Source: Methylobacterium oryzihabitans
GTDB lineage: Bacteria > Pseudomonadota > Alphaproteobacteria > Rhizobiales > Beijerinckiaceae
NCBI RefSeq assembly: GCF_004004555.2
Contig: NZ_SACP01000006.1
Coordinates: forward strand, 159,083-223,082
Reading direction: 5' to 3'
DNA: 64,000 nucleotides
Shown: piece by piece, positions 46,115 to 55,869 of the stretch
How positions within the stretch are numbered: the first letter of the stretch is position 1
Layout: every line of letters begins with the position of its first letter
Program-made: the position numbers and the translations under genes
Notes under the pieces: generated by a model
The model's input: the letters and a program-made list of their open reading frames with translations, nothing else
Databases searched by the model: none
What the model was told of the DNA's origin: nothing

Positions 46115-46366
46115 TCAGGGCGTGCAATCCGCAGGTCCGGCGTAGCGCTGGCGAAGGCCTGCAGGGACGGCGTCCGCCGGACGATGGACGCCGCTCTCCC
46201 CGCCTTCCCTCCAGGCCGTCCTCAGGCGCGACGCCTCCGCCTCCTGCGCCCTCAGCAGGCGGAGCGCGTCGGAGACGGCATCGCCCTCCGACCGGTCGCG
46301 CCCGGTGCGCATGAGACCGTCGAGGATCTCTTCGGCCGGAAGGTCCAGAACCACGGATTTCGACAT
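46115..46366 (-). CDS. ParD-like antitoxin (orphan)
   Basis: The 83-residue product reads MSKSVVLDLPAEEILDGLMR, then SEGDAVSDALRLLRAQEAEA and GESGVHRPAD. This has the layout of ParD-type antitoxins: a ribbon-helix-helix N-terminus and a helical, Arg/Glu-rich toxin-binding tail. No ParE toxin frame follows in the 49 bases before recF. It lies between recF and a dispersed repeat and was probably inserted into the dnaN-recF operon. The ATG at 46366 is chosen from conservation. Confidence 0.65.
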   Translation of the reverse strand: MSKSVVLDLPAEEILDGLMRTGRDRSEGDAVSDALRLLRAQEAEASRLRTAWREGGESGVHRPADAVPAGLRQRYAGPADCTP

Positions 46367-46411
46367 GCCGCCCACCCTGACAGGGGCGGGCGGATCGGGC
46401 AAGCCGGCCGC

Positions 46412-46563
46412 CTCACACGGTTTCTGATTGATCGCTCGGCGATCCCTGCGGGATCGTGGCGATGGCCGTGCAATCGCTTCGCGCTGCAAAAAACCGGCTT
46501 CGCTCAGGCGCCGCGCGAGTTGGTGATACGATTTTCGGAACTGATCGTCCGAAAATTGTATCA
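46412..46563 (-). repeat. Dispersed palindromic repeat, copy D
   Basis: This is a full copy in reverse orientation, from ACACGGTTTCTGATTGATC on the left to the hairpin TGATACGATTTTCGGA...TCCGAAAATTGTATCA at 46524-46563. On the minus strand its first TGA (46561-46563) is the stop codon of dnaN, in the same GGTGTGATAC context as at the end of ddl. Confidence 0.9.
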
Positions 46564-47682
46564 CACCCGCATCGGCATCAGCACGTAGAGGGCCGGGGCG
46601 CCCTCCTTGTCCTGGATCAGGGTCGGCGAGCCCGGGTCGGCGAGGCGGAACAGGGCGGTGTCGCCGTCGAGCTGGGCGGTGATGTCGAGGAGGTAGCGGG
46701 CGTTGAAGCCGATATCGAGCGGCGCGGCCTCGTAGTCGGCGTCGAGCTCCTCGGTGGCGCTGCCGGAATCCGGGTTGTTCACCGACAGCGACAGGCGGCC
46801 CTCCGCCATCGCGAGCTTCACCGCCCGGCCGCGCTCGGACGAGATGGTCGAGACCCGGTCGACCGCCTTGGCGAACTGCTCGCGCTCCACCGTCAGGCGC
46901 TTGTCGTTGCCGCTCGGGATCACCCGCTGGTAGTCCGGGAAGGTGCCGTCGATGAGCTTCGAGATCAGCGTGACGCCGCTGGAGAAGCTGAACCGCACCT
47001 TAGCGGAGGAAATCTCGACGGTGACGCTCTCGCCGCCGTCCTCGACGAGCTTCTGGATCTCGGCCACCGCCTTGCGCGGCACGATGATGCCCGGCATGCC
47101 GGCGCTGCCCTCCGGCGCCTCCATCTGCACCCGGGCGAGCCGGTGGCCGTCGGTGGCGACGGCGCGCAGCTTCAGCGAACCCTCGGCCTCGATGGTGTGG
47201 AAGAAGATGCCGTTGAGGTAGTAGCGCGTCTCCTCGGTCGAGATCGCGAACTGGGTCTTGTCGATCAGCCGCTTCAGCTCGGCGGCCTGGAGCTGGAAGC
47301 CGTGCGGCAGCTCGCCGGCGGCGAGGTCGGGGAAGTCGGTCTCGGGCAGCGCCCCGAGGGCGAAGCGCGAGCGGCCCGAGCGGATCACCATCTGGCCGGT
47401 CTCGCCGGTGGTCTCCAGCGAGACCTGGGCGCCGTCCGGCAGCTTGCGCACGATGTCGTAGATGACGTGGGCCGGCACCGTGGTGGCGCCGCCGTCGGCG
47501 ATGTCGGCGGGGATCGTCTCGGTCACCTCGATGTCGAGGTCCGTCGCCTTGAGCTGCAGCCCGGCGGCGTCGGAGCGCAGCAGCACGTTCGACAGGATCG
47601 GGATCGTGTTGCGCCGCTCGACGACGCGGTGCACGTGGCCGAGCGACCGTAGGAGGGCCGCGCGCTCGACGGTGACTCTCAT
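46561..47682 (-). CDS. dnaN: DNA polymerase III sliding clamp (beta subunit)
   Basis: DnaN forms the ring clamp of the replicative polymerase. The 373-residue product starts MRVTVERAALLRSLGHVHRV. It contains NTIPILSNVLLRS, STEETRYYLNGIFFHTIEAE and ATDGHRLARVQM, and ends YVLMPMRV, whose MPMRV matches the conserved clamp C-terminus. The stop codon is supplied by repeat copy D. dnaA lies 315 bases upstream on the same strand. Confidence 0.97.
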   Translation of the reverse strand: MRVTVERAALLRSLGHVHRVVERRNTIPILSNVLLRSDAAGLQLKATDLDIEVTETIPADIADGGATTVPAHVIYDIVRKLPDGAQVSLETTGETGQMVIRSGRSRFALGALPETDFPDLAAGELPHGFQLQAAELKRLIDKTQFAISTEETRYYLNGIFFHTIEAEGSLKLRAVATDGHRLARVQMEAPEGSAGMPGIIVPRKAVAEIQKLVEDGGESVTVEISSAKVRFSFSSGVTLISKLIDGTFPDYQRVIPSGNDKRLTVEREQFAKAVDRVSTISSERGRAVKLAMAEGRLSLSVNNPDSGSATEELDADYEAAPLDIGFNARYLLDITAQLDGDTALFRLADPGSPTLIQDKEGAPALYVLMPMRV

Positions 47683-47997
47683 CAGGGTGATCCGTGTCTC
47701 GTCCTGTCCGACCCCCACGGGGCCGGCACCGCATCTCTCGTCCCGCGCCGCGCACGGGAGCGGAACATTGGCGAAGGCGCCCCCCGAAGGCAAGCCGGGC
47801 GACTTCCTCGTTGCTCGGCCTCAGGCGCCGGCAGTCACGCGCGACACGTCGTGTCGCCGTGACTTTGGCTTTCGCTTCGCTCTGCGTTCGGGCGGATAGT
47901 CGTCCCCCCGAACCCGCTCCGCAGGGCGCTCTTCGCCCTCGCCATATCGCGTCGCCCTGCGGGCGACCGGATTGCGGTCCGATCACCCCGGACCGGA
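47683..47997. other. dnaA-dnaN intergenic region with an inverted repeat
   Basis: These 315 bases hold no gene. A hairpin-forming sequence lies at 47834-47863, with inner arms GCGACACG/CGTGTCGC and outer arms GTCAC/GTGAC. No T tract follows, so it is not a classic terminator. It may affect read-through from dnaA into dnaN. Confidence 0.55.
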
Positions 47998-49488
47998 TCA
48001 ATCCTGCAGCATGCGCTTGAGCAGCTCGACCTCGTCGCACAGCGCCGTGTCCTCGCCGATCGCCTTCTCGATCTTGCGCACCGCGTGCAGCACCGTGGTG
48101 TGGTCGCGCCCGCCGAAGCGGCGGCCGATCTCCGGCAGCGAGCGCAGGGTCAGCACCTTCGACAGGTACATCGCGATCTGGCGCGGCTTGACCACGGCGG
48201 CGGTGCGGCGCTCGGACAGGATGTCGGAGCGCGAGACGTTGTAGCGGCTCGCCACCAGCTTCTGGATGTCCTCGATCTTGACCCGCTTCGGCTCGCGGTT
48301 CTTGACGAGGTCGCGGATGGCGGTCTCGGCGGTGTCGAGGGTGACGGGGGCGCCGGTGAGCGTCGCGTGGGCGAGCAGCCGGTTGACCGCGCCTTCGAGG
48401 TCGCGGCCGTTGGCGGTGATCGCCTTGGCGACGTACTCGGCCACCGCCGGCCCGACCTCGAAGGACGGGTGGGCGGCGCGCACCGCCTCGAGGCGCGAGA
48501 GCAGGATCTGCGCCCGCAGGGTCTCGTCGAGGGTGCCGATCTCGACCACGAGCCCGCCGGCCAGCCGCGAGCGGACGCGCTCGTCGAGGCTCTCCAGCTC
48601 CGCCGGCGGCCGGTCGGAGGCGACCACCACCTGCCGTCCGGCATCGATCAGCGCGTTGAGGGTGTGGCCGAACTCGGCCTGGATCGAGCGGCCCTGGATG
48701 AACTGCACGTCGTCGAGGATCAGCAGGTCGATCGCCCGCAGCCGCTCCTTGAACGCGAGGGCGTTCTGGGTCTTCAGGGCGTTGACGAAGCCGTACATGA
48801 AGCGGTCGGCGGTGAGGTAGGTCACCCGCCGCCCGGCCATCTTCACGGCGTGCCCGATGGCGTGCAGCAGGTGCGTCTTGCCCAGGCCCACGCCGGCATG
48901 GAAGTAGAGCGGGTTGTAGAGCGCCGGACCGCCGTCGGTGCGCGCCACCCGCTCGGCCGCCGCGTGGGCCAGCGCGTTCGAGCGCCCGACCACGAAGCTC
49001 TCGAAGGTCAGGCGGGCGTCGAGCGGCGCGCCGCCGAGGTCGCCGGCCTCGCCGGAGGCGGGAGGATGGGCGTGGCGGGGGCCGCGCTCGGCCTCGCCGC
49101 CCTCGGGCAGGGCGGGGGCGGACATCGCCGGGACCGGCCGCGGGGCGGCCGCCGCCTTGGGCGCCGCCGGGCGCGGCGGAGCGGAGGCGCCGCGCACGCC
49201 GACCGCGATGCCCTCGATGCCGTCGGCCTCGCTGCGGAAGGTGGCGAGCACCCGGTCGAGGTAGTGCGACTCGATCCAGCTCTTGAGGAAGCGGGTCGGC
49301 ACGGTCAGCCGGGCGATGCCGCCCTCGACGTCCTGGAGTTCGAGCCGGGCGAACCAGCTCGCGAACACGTCCTCGCCGAGTTCCGCCCGCAGCCGGCGCT
49401 TCACCCGCTGCCAGGCGGCCTGCACCGCGCCGTCGCCCATCGCGGAGACGGGGTCGACCCCCTCCGCCAAGCTGCCGTCCAAACGCAT
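47998..49488 (-). CDS. dnaA: Chromosomal replication initiator protein DnaA
   Basis: DnaA binds oriC boxes and opens the origin. The 496-residue product has the N-terminal helicase-interaction domain ([20 protein letters not shown]) and a Pro/Ala-rich linker at about 90-160. An AAA+ domain follows with Walker A ([17 protein letters not shown]) and Walker B ([12 protein letters not shown]). The C-terminal DNA-binding helix is [15 protein letters not shown]. The ATG at 49488 fits the family start. Confidence 0.97.
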   Translation of the reverse strand: MRLDGSLAEGVDPVSAMGDGAVQAAWQRVKRRLRAELGEDVFASWFARLELQDVEGGIARLTVPTRFLKSWIESHYLDRVLATFRSEADGIEGIAVGVRGASAPPRPAAPKAAAAPRPVPAMSAPALPEGGEAERGPRHAHPPASGEAGDLGGAPLDARLTFESFVVGRSNALAHAAAERVARTDGGPALYNPLYFHAGVGLGKTHLLHAIGHAVKMAGRRVTYLTADRFMYGFVNALKTQNALAFKERLRAIDLLILDDVQFIQGRSIQAEFGHTLNALIDAGRQVVVASDRPPAELESLDERVRSRLAGGLVVEIGTLDETLRAQILLSRLEAVRAAHPSFEVGPAVAEYVAKAITANGRDLEGAVNRLLAHATLTGAPVTLDTAETAIRDLVKNREPKRVKIEDIQKLVASRYNVSRSDILSERRTAAVVKPRQIAMYLSKVLTLRSLPEIGRRFGGRDHTTVLHAVRKIEKAIGEDTALCDEVELLKRMLQD

Positions 49489-50079
49489 GACTGGTCCTTC
49501 CTCGGACCGGTGGCGGCTGCCCGCCGCCGGCCCGTACGCCGATACGCTGACTCTTCGTCACGCTCCGGTCCGGGGAGCGCGCCGCCTCGTGGCCGGCGCC
49601 GGACGTCAACCGCGTCCGGCGTCTTTCCCGTGGTTATCTCGGATCTATCAACAAGAAGTCTCGTTTGTGTTAAAGCTCCGGTTCACCGGATCTCCACAAT
49701 CGAACCCTTTTCACGGTCAGGCCGCGCCACGGCACGACCTTCCGGCCCGCCGGGGCGGTGGATGGTGTCGGATCTTGCTTGGAAATGCTCGGGAACCCGC
49801 GGCCCGAACCGCGGCACCGGGGAAAACTAAGCTGCCCTGGTGAAGCTTCGCAACAGGAACCATTGGCGAGATGGTAAACCGATCGTTGAGAGATCGGCCC
49901 GCCCACGCCCCGCCCACAGCCTGTCCCGGCACAACGGCCTGGAATCGTGAACGGTTCGTGGAAGCGGTCGTGCGGCGGATCGACGTTTCGCCGGCGGCGC
50001 CGGCACTTGTCGAGAGCGGGGGCACCGCGGTGGGCGGGGCGGTGGAAACGCCGGCCCGCCCCGCCGGCCCCTTGACGCC
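49489..50079. other. Region upstream of dnaA
   Basis: This gap of 591 bases lies between dnaA and the agmatinase-family gene. No convincing coding frame is seen. I looked for clusters of the DnaA box TTATCCACA or close variants on both strands and found none; the nearest, TTATCTCGG near 49635, is poor. An origin here is therefore not supported by eye, although dnaA promoters must be present. Confidence 0.5.
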
Positions 50080-51063
50080 TCAGGCGCGCCGCCCCCGCGC
50101 CTCGGCGAGCAGGCACAGCAGCTCGAACGCGATCGTCGCGCCGACGAGGGCGGTGGTGCCGCTCGGGTCGAGGGGAGGGGCGACCTCGACCACGTCGGCG
50201 CCGACGAGGTTGAGGCCGCGCAGGCCGCGCACCAGGAACAGCGCCTCGCGGGAGGTGAAGCCGCCGATCTCCGGCGTGCCGGTGCCGGGCGCGAAGGCGG
50301 GGTCGAGGGAATCGATGTCGAAGCTGACATAGGTCGGGCCGGCGCCGACGATCGAGCGTGCCTCCTCGATCACCGCCGGCAGCCCCTGGGCGATGACCGT
50401 CTCCATCTCCAGGATCCGGATGCCCTGGTCGAGGGCCCATTGCCGCTCGTCGCGGGCGTAGAGGGTGCCGCGGATGCCGATCTGCACCGTGCGCGTCGGG
50501 TCGAGCACGCCGTCCTCGATCGCCCGGCGGAACGGCGTGCCGTGGGTGAGCTTGGCGCCGCCGAAATACGAATCGGTGGTGTCGCTGTGGGCATCGATGT
50601 GGATCAGCCCGACCGGGGAGTTGCGGCCGATCACCCGCAGCAGCGGATAGGTGACGAGGTGGTCGCCGCCGATGGCGAGCGTGGTGATGCCGGCGCCGAC
50701 GAGCGGCGCCACGAAGGTCTCGATCCGCCCGAGCGTGTCGACCACGTCGGCCGGGTTGACGGGCACGTCGCCGACGTCGGCGCAGGCGCAGGTCTCGTAG
50801 GGCGAGGCGCCGGTGACGTGGTTGACCAGCCGCATCAGCGCCGACTGCTCGCGGATCCCCCGCGGCCCGAGCCGCGTGCCCGGCCGGTTGGTGGTGGCGC
50901 TGTCGAACGGGATGCCGAACAGCGCGATGTCGAGGGGCTCGGCCACGGCCGCGGCGGTGTCGAGCACCGGCAGCCGCATGAAGCTCGCGAGGCCGGCGAA
51001 GCGCGGCATCGCCATGCCGGACAGGGGCTGGAAGCGCGCGAGGCGCGGCGGCAGGTCGGTCAT
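50080..51063 (-). CDS. Agmatinase-family ureohydrolase
   Basis: The 327-residue enzyme of the arginase/agmatinase superfamily has its dinuclear manganese ligands intact: AIGGDHLVTYP, HIDAHSDTTDSY and SFDIDSLDPAFAPGTGTPE. The group hydrolyses agmatine, guanidinobutyrate, guanidinopropionate or related guanidines to urea and an amine. Substrate cannot be fixed from sequence by eye, although PFDSATTNRPGTRLGPRGIR is typical of the agmatinase/guanidinobutyrase branch. The gene stands alone, with rpsT divergent from it. Confidence 0.9.
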   Translation of the reverse strand: MTDLPPRLARFQPLSGMAMPRFAGLASFMRLPVLDTAAAVAEPLDIALFGIPFDSATTNRPGTRLGPRGIREQSALMRLVNHVTGASPYETCACADVGDVPVNPADVVDTLGRIETFVAPLVGAGITTLAIGGDHLVTYPLLRVIGRNSPVGLIHIDAHSDTTDSYFGGAKLTHGTPFRRAIEDGVLDPTRTVQIGIRGTLYARDERQWALDQGIRILEMETVIAQGLPAVIEEARSIVGAGPTYVSFDIDSLDPAFAPGTGTPEIGGFTSREALFLVRGLRGLNLVGADVVEVAPPLDPSGTTALVGATIAFELLCLLAEARGRRA

Positions 51064-51171
51064 GCGGGTCTCCTTCCGGTGTCGGGTCCCGGCGAGAGTG
51101 GCCCGGAGCCGGTCCCCGCCGCAACGCCGGCGGACCCGGCGGGCGGACCCGGCTTGCCGCCGACGGAAGCG

Positions 51172-51200
51172 TTGACCTTCCGGCCCGCCGCCTTTATAGA
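51172..51200 (+). promoter_or_regulatory. Probable rpsT promoter
   Basis: TTGACC (51172-51177) and TATAGA (51195-51200) are spaced by 17 bases, close to the housekeeping consensus. They lie about 124 bases upstream of the rpsT ATG, within the divergent gap to the agmatinase-family gene. This implies a leader of roughly 115 bases. Confidence 0.78.
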
Positions 51201-51323
51201 CCGCGGCTCACGGACCCGCCGGCTCGGCCGGACGGGTTCCCCGTGCTTCCAGCGCCTTTCACGCGACGCCGCCATGGCCCGGACGGGCTCCTGGGCCTCG
51301 CCAGACGAGAATGAGGACTGCCG

Positions 51324-51596
51324 ATGGCCAACACAGTGTCGGCCAAGAAGATGACCCGCAAGATCGCCAAGCGCACGGCGATCAACCGCTCGCGCCGCAG
51401 CCGCATGCGCACCTTCCTGCGCAAGGTCGAGGAGGCGATCGAAGCCGGCGACCACGCGGTCGCCCTGACGGCGCTTCGCACCGCCGAGCCCGAGATCATG
51501 CGCGCGTCGCAGAAGGGCATCGTTCACAAGAACACCGCCTCCCGCCGGGTCTCGCGCCTCGCCGCGCGGGTGAAGGCGCTCCAGGTCGCGGCGTAA
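51324..51596 (+). CDS. rpsT: 30S ribosomal protein S20
   Basis: S20 binds 16S rRNA early in 30S assembly. The 90-residue, Lys/Arg-rich helical product starts [20 protein letters not shown] and ends [17 protein letters not shown], and length is standard. It is monocistronic, with a promoter upstream and a terminator downstream. The long leader could host S20 autoregulation. Confidence 0.97.
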   Translation: MANTVSAKKMTRKIAKRTAINRSRRSRMRTFLRKVEEAIEAGDHAVALTALRTAEPEIMRASQKGIVHKNTASRRVSRLAARVKALQVAA

Positions 51597-51609
51597 GCCG
51601 GAACCGGGG

Positions 51610-51668
51610 TCGCCGAGCGATCCCGCAGGATCGCCGAGCGATCCCGCAGGATCGCCGAGCGATCCCGG
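51610..51668 (+). repeat. 21-bp tandem repeat downstream of rpsT
   Basis: Units TCGCCGAGCGATCCCGCAGG(A) start at 51610, 51631 and 51652 (2.8 copies). The unit matches part of the dispersed repeat family (GGATCGCCGAGCGATC), so it may derive from it by local amplification. It lies between the rpsT stop and its terminator, inside the predicted transcript. Confidence 0.85.
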
Positions 51669-51695
51669 ACGACAGACCTTCGACGGTTCGATGGA

Positions 51696-51719
51696 CCCGG
51701 CCACAGTGCCGGGTTTTTT
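51696..51719 (+). terminator. Rho-independent terminator of rpsT
   Basis: Stem CCCGGC/GCCGGG (51696-51701 and 51708-51713) with loop CACAGT is followed by six Ts. It lies about 100 bases after the rpsT stop, the gap being filled by the 21-bp repeat. Confidence 0.9.
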
Positions 51720-52010
51720 CGTGCCGTCGCCGAACCGGCCGCCCCGGCGGATGAGGACCGGGCCGCATGGCCTGCGCCGCCACGCTCCGCGTCCCGCCTC
51801 GTCACGCCGAGCCGGGATGAGCGAAATTGAGACGTGCCAAAGCAACTTGGGCGCCTCGCATGTGAAATCGCGCGCCCGTGGCCGGATCGATGGCCTCGTG
51901 GTCTTCGGGATGTTCGGCCGCCGTGATCGAGATCCGACCAATAAATCTTCATTAGCATCTGATGGGCATATTACGCTGCGTCATACGGGAACGCGCGTGG
52001 AACAGCCTCG

Positions 52011-53708
52011 ATGAAACTTGCCCGCAACGCAAAGATCGCCGTCAAGATCGCATTGCCCTTCGCCGTCATGATCGCGATCGGGGCAGGTCTGATCGCGTAT
52101 TCGCGATCGGTGATGCAGGATCTCTCGCAGCAGATGAACCGGATCGCCAACGTTCAGGCGGCGCGCCTGGATGCGCTGGTGCATCTGCGCGGCGGCATCA
52201 CCGAGGCCGCGGTGATGGACCGCAACATGCTGCTCGAGAGCGATCCCCAGGTGCAGGCCCGCTTCAAGGCGCGCCAGCAGGCCGCCATGGCCGAGGCGCG
52301 TCAGGGCAGCGACCGTCTCGTCGCGCTGGCCGACACCCCCGAGCGCCGCGCCGCGAACGAGAGCTTCCGCCGGGACGTCGAAAAATATTTCGAGACCCTC
52401 GATCGCGTCTACGAGATCATGCTGCGCCAGCAGCGCGACGAAGCCTTCCGGCTGGCCCGGGACGTCGGCATTCCCGCCCGCCTCAAGCTGAACGAGTGGA
52501 TGGCGGAGCGCGCCGAGGTCCAGGCCAGGGAATTGGCCGCCGCGAAGTCGAGCGCGACCGAGAATGTGACGAACGGCACGCGCAACCTGATCGGCTCCGC
52601 GCTCGCCGGGCTCGCCGCCGCGCTGGCCCTGGCCGGCACGATCGTGGTGTTCACGATCACCCGGCCGCTGGCCGGCCTGGTGAACGTCCTGCAACGCATG
52701 GCCCGCGGCGAGATCGAGGCCGAGATCAGGGAAGCGGCGCGCGGTGACGAGATCGGCGCCGTCGGACGCGCCGTCGAGGGCATCAAGGCGATGGTGGCGC
52801 GCAAGGCCGCCGAGGAGGCCGAGATGAAGCGGCGCGCCGACGAGGCGGCGGCCGCCGAGCGCAGGCGCACGATGATCGAGCTGGCCGACGGCTTCGAGGC
52901 GGCGGTCGGCGGCATCGTGGGGCTGGTGTCGTCCTCGGCGACGGAATTGCAGGCCACCGCCCAGCAACTGACCTCGACCGCCACCGAGACGGCCTCGCAA
53001 TCCACCACCGTGGCGGCGGCGGCGGAGGAGGCGGCCTCGAACGTCGGCACGGTGGCGGCGGCGGCGGAGGAACTCGGCACCTCCGTCCAGGAGATCGGCC
53101 GTCAGGTCCAGGGCTCGGCCGGGCTGGCCCAGGCCGCGGTCGGCGAGGCCGACAGCACGGTGCTGCTCGTCGAGGCGCTGCGGGCGACGTCGAACCGGGT
53201 CGGCGACATGGTCGGCCTGATCTCCTCGATCGCCGACCAGACCAACCTGCTGGCGCTCAACGCCACCATCGAGGCGGCCCGGGCCGGCACCGCGGGCCGC
53301 GGCTTCGCCGTCGTCGCCGCCGAGGTCAAGGAACTCGCCAACCAGACCGCCCGGGCGACGCACGAGATCAGCGGGCAGATCGGCGAGATCCAGGGCGTGA
53401 CGGATCAGGCGGTCTCGGCGATCGGGACGATCACCGGCCGGATCCGGGAGATCAACGCCGTGGCGGCCGGCATCGCGGCGGCGGTGGAGCAGCAGGGCGC
53501 GGCGACCCAGGAGATCGTGCGCAACGTGGCGCAGGCCTCGGCCGGCACCGCGGAGGTGACGAGCAACATCGCCGGGGTGGCGCGCGCCTCGGAGGATACC
53601 GGATCGGCGGCGAGCCAGGTGCTCGGCTCGGCCTCCGAGCTGTCGCGCCAGTCCGAGCACCTGTCGGCCGAGGTTCGGCGCTTCCTCGCCACCGTGCGGG
53701 CCGCCTGA
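52011..53708 (+). CDS. Methyl-accepting chemotaxis protein
   Basis: The 565-residue receptor has an N-terminal membrane helix (about residues 10-32) and a periplasmic four-helix-bundle-like sensor domain (about 35-185). A second membrane helix ([20 protein letters not shown]), a HAMP domain and a signalling domain follow. The conserved hairpin tip is [20 protein letters not shown], followed by [19 protein letters not shown]. No che genes are adjacent. The ligand is unknown. No C-terminal CheR-tethering pentapeptide is seen (it ends FLATVRAA). Confidence 0.95.
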   Translation: MKLARNAKIAVKIALPFAVMIAIGAGLIAYSRSVMQDLSQQMNRIANVQAARLDALVHLRGGITEAAVMDRNMLLESDPQVQARFKARQQAAMAEARQGSDRLVALADTPERRAANESFRRDVEKYFETLDRVYEIMLRQQRDEAFRLARDVGIPARLKLNEWMAERAEVQARELAAAKSSATENVTNGTRNLIGSALAGLAAALALAGTIVVFTITRPLAGLVNVLQRMARGEIEAEIREAARGDEIGAVGRAVEGIKAMVARKAAEEAEMKRRADEAAAAERRRTMIELADGFEAAVGGIVGLVSSSATELQATAQQLTSTATETASQSTTVAAAAEEAASNVGTVAAAAEELGTSVQEIGRQVQGSAGLAQAAVGEADSTVLLVEALRATSNRVGDMVGLISSIADQTNLLALNATIEAARAGTAGRGFAVVAAEVKELANQTARATHEISGQIGEIQGVTDQAVSAIGTITGRIREINAVAAGIAAAVEQQGAATQEIVRNVAQASAGTAEVTSNIAGVARASEDTGSAASQVLGSASELSRQSEHLSAEVRRFLATVRAA

Positions 53709-53738
53709 GCCCGCGGGGACGGTGCGGGCCCGCGGCTC

Positions 53739-54599
53739 TCACCCCGGCCGCGCCTCCTTGCGCAGCCACAGGCTCGACTCCCAGGCCCCGGCGGGGAGCG
53801 GCAGCCGCCCGACCACCGACCCGGCCGGCAGGCCCGCCGCCGCGACCGCCCGGCTGGCGAAGACGAGGCGGTAGGCGCCGCCCTGGAGCAGCGCCCCGAC
53901 GAGGCCCTGCTCGTTGTAGCCCCGCCACGCCCACGCGGCCGGGTAGGCCTCGGGCAGGAAGATGTCGTGGAGGTGGATCAGCACCCCCGCGGCGAGGCGC
54001 GGCAGCACGTCGAGGACGAGGCGGTCGACGTCGGAGCCCGGCATCGCGACGTGGCTCGAATCGATGAACAGCACGTCGCCCGGGCCCAGCGCCGCGACCG
54101 CCGCGTCGGCCTCCGCCCCGTCGAACAGCCGCGCCCGGTGCTCGACCCCCGGCAGGCCGGCGAGCGCCGCGCGAGGGGAGGGGTCGATGCAGGTGATGCG
54201 GGCCGCCAGGGCGCCGTCGGCGACGCCCTGGGCCAGGAAGCGGGTCGAGTGGCCCGAGCCGACCTCGACGATCCGGCGCGGGCACTCGCGCCGCACGATC
54301 GCGTAGGCGGCGCAGGCGTCGAGGCGCGGGAACCAGTCCTGGGTGAAGCGGGCCGGGTTCGTCCCGACGAGGCCCGGGCCGCCGGAGGCGATGCGCAGCA
54401 GGTCGGGCCCGTGATCCTCGATCGCCGCGAGCACGCCGCGGAAGGCGGGCTCGGCGGCGGTGAACAGCGGGCGCAGGGCCGGGTAGTCCGCCGGCCGGAC
54501 CGCGCCGGCATGGCGGTAGGGGATGAAGAAGCCCTGCGGCACCCGGCAAAACAGCGTCCTGACGCCGAGATGGGCCCGGCGCAGGCGCGTCCGGATCAT
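53739..54599 (-). CDS. Class I SAM-dependent methyltransferase
   Basis: The 286-residue product contains a methyltransferase-24-type Rossmann domain. RIVEVGSGHSTRFLAQGVAD binds SAM, ITCIDPSPRAALAGL is the acidic loop and VLFIDSSHVAMPGSDVD a later motif, with IHLHDIFLPE near the active site. Its first 90 residues are Arg-rich and family-specific. Such enzymes often modify cell-surface sugars or O-antigen, but the substrate is unknown. It lies 8 bases after the LPG-synthase-type gene and is probably in one operon with it. Confidence 0.82.
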   Translation of the reverse strand: MIRTRLRRAHLGVRTLFCRVPQGFFIPYRHAGAVRPADYPALRPLFTAAEPAFRGVLAAIEDHGPDLLRIASGGPGLVGTNPARFTQDWFPRLDACAAYAIVRRECPRRIVEVGSGHSTRFLAQGVADGALAARITCIDPSPRAALAGLPGVEHRARLFDGAEADAAVAALGPGDVLFIDSSHVAMPGSDVDRLVLDVLPRLAAGVLIHLHDIFLPEAYPAAWAWRGYNEQGLVGALLQGGAYRLVFASRAVAAAGLPAGSVVGRLPLPAGAWESSLWLRKEARPG

Positions 54600-54606
54600 G
54601 CCGGGC

Positions 54607-55662
54607 TCAGCCGGCCTTGCGCGCCGGCGCGGCGCCGGCGCCGAGGTCCGGGGTGATGCCGGGCCCGTCGACGGGCGGCGGCGGCACGGTGGCGGGCGAT
54701 TGCGCCCGGCCCTTGATCGCGTCGGCGAGGCGCCCGCGCTCGAACAGCAGCACCACGACGATCGCCAGGGCGAACGGGATCAGGAGGTAGAACAGGCGGA
54801 AGATCAGCACCGCGGCGAGGACGTCGACCTTCGGTACCTCCGGCATCGCGGTGATGAAGACGAGCTCGAACACCCCGATGCCGCCCGGCGCGTTCGAGAC
54901 CAGCGCCACCGAGAACGAGCCGAGGAACACTGCCAGCACGACGAGGAAGCCGGGATTGTTGGCCTCCGGCAGGGCGAAGTAGATGATGCCGGCGGCGCCC
55001 AGCAGCTCCAGCGGCGCGGCGATGAGCTGGCGCACCATGATGTTGGGGCGCGGGTATTCGAGCTTGAAGCTGCGGATCGTCAGCGGCTTGAGGTGCAGGA
55101 TCGAGCCGACGACGTAGAGCGCCACGAAGGCGAGCAGGCCGAGCCCGATGGTGCGGGCGGTGACCGGGTTCGACAGCGGCCCGGGCAGCAGGTCCTTGAT
55201 CCGCAGCAGCAGGTCCGGCAGCAGCGTCAGCACCACGCCGCCGAGCAGGATCGTGCCGAGGCCGAAGGTGAACGAGCACAGGGCGACCAGCACCGCGACC
55301 TGGGCGGTGGAGAGCCCCTTCGAGGTGTAGGCCCGGTAGCGCACCACCGCGCCGGAGAACACCGAGGCGCCGATGTTGTGCGACAGCGCGTAGGTGGTGA
55401 ACGAGCACACCGACACGAACATCCACGAGATGTTCGTCACGCCCAGATGCAGCAGGGCGATGCGGTCGTACCAGGCGAGGGCCGCGTAGGCGACGAGGGT
55501 CGAGAGGGCGGCCAGCGCGTAGCGGTGCGGCGGGATCGCCGACAGGCTCGCCTGCACGTCGGCGAAGGACAGCCCCTGGAGAAGCTTCCACAGCAGGTAG
55601 ACCGAGACCACCACGGCGGCGAGACCGATCAGCGGCCAGATGAAGTCGCGAAGTTTCTTCAT
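54607..55662 (-). CDS. Lysylphosphatidylglycerol-synthase-type integral membrane protein
   Basis: The 351-residue product has about eight membrane helices and matches the flippase-like TM domain of LPG synthases (PF03706, UPF0104). Motifs are YALSHNIGASVFSGAVVRYR and ALVSNAPGGIGVFELVF. The cytosolic aminoacyl-transferase domain of full MprF is absent, so it is probably a lipid or glycolipid translocator and not a synthase. The C-terminal 35 residues are Pro/Ala-rich. The methyltransferase gene follows in the same operon. Confidence 0.85.
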   Translation of the reverse strand: MKKLRDFIWPLIGLAAVVVSVYLLWKLLQGLSFADVQASLSAIPPHRYALAALSTLVAYAALAWYDRIALLHLGVTNISWMFVSVCSFTTYALSHNIGASVFSGAVVRYRAYTSKGLSTAQVAVLVALCSFTFGLGTILLGGVVLTLLPDLLLRIKDLLPGPLSNPVTARTIGLGLLAFVALYVVGSILHLKPLTIRSFKLEYPRPNIMVRQLIAAPLELLGAAGIIYFALPEANNPGFLVVLAVFLGSFSVALVSNAPGGIGVFELVFITAMPEVPKVDVLAAVLIFRLFYLLIPFALAIVVVLLFERGRLADAIKGRAQSPATVPPPPVDGPGITPDLGAGAAPARKAG

Positions 55663-55779
55663 GGGGTCCCGTCACATCCGCTTGGGTCGGGCGCTTCTGC
55701 CCGAGGGTTCGGCGGGCCGCAAGCCGCACGGCGCCGGCCGGCCTCTCCTGCCGTGGGATCGTGACGGTTTCGTGCCGGT

Positions 55780-55835
55780 CGCGCGGGCTGGTGATACCGC
55801 GTCCGGAAGCAATCGTCCGGCTTCCGTGTCGCAGC
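55780..55835 (+). repeat. Diverged copy of the palindromic repeat
   Basis: GCGCGGGCTGGTGATAC matches the spacer and hairpin edge of the full copies, followed by CCGGAAGCAATCGTCCGG with the typical 8-base loop. The outer arms have decayed (CCGTGTCGC instead of CCGTATCA). Confidence 0.6.
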
Positions 55836-55869
55836 CTGTTTGCGTGGCGGCTCATCGTATCAACCGCGC

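Noticed and set aside
49489..50079. Possible oriC upstream of dnaA
   Set aside because: No cluster of DnaA boxes and no AT-rich unwinding stretch could be found by eye. Origins in this order are often elsewhere. GC-skew analysis of the whole chromosome would settle it.
51610..51668. CRISPR or attachment site next to rpsT
   Set aside because: The repeats are direct and contiguous with no spacers. No integrase or tRNA is nearby, and the unit matches part of the dispersed repeat.
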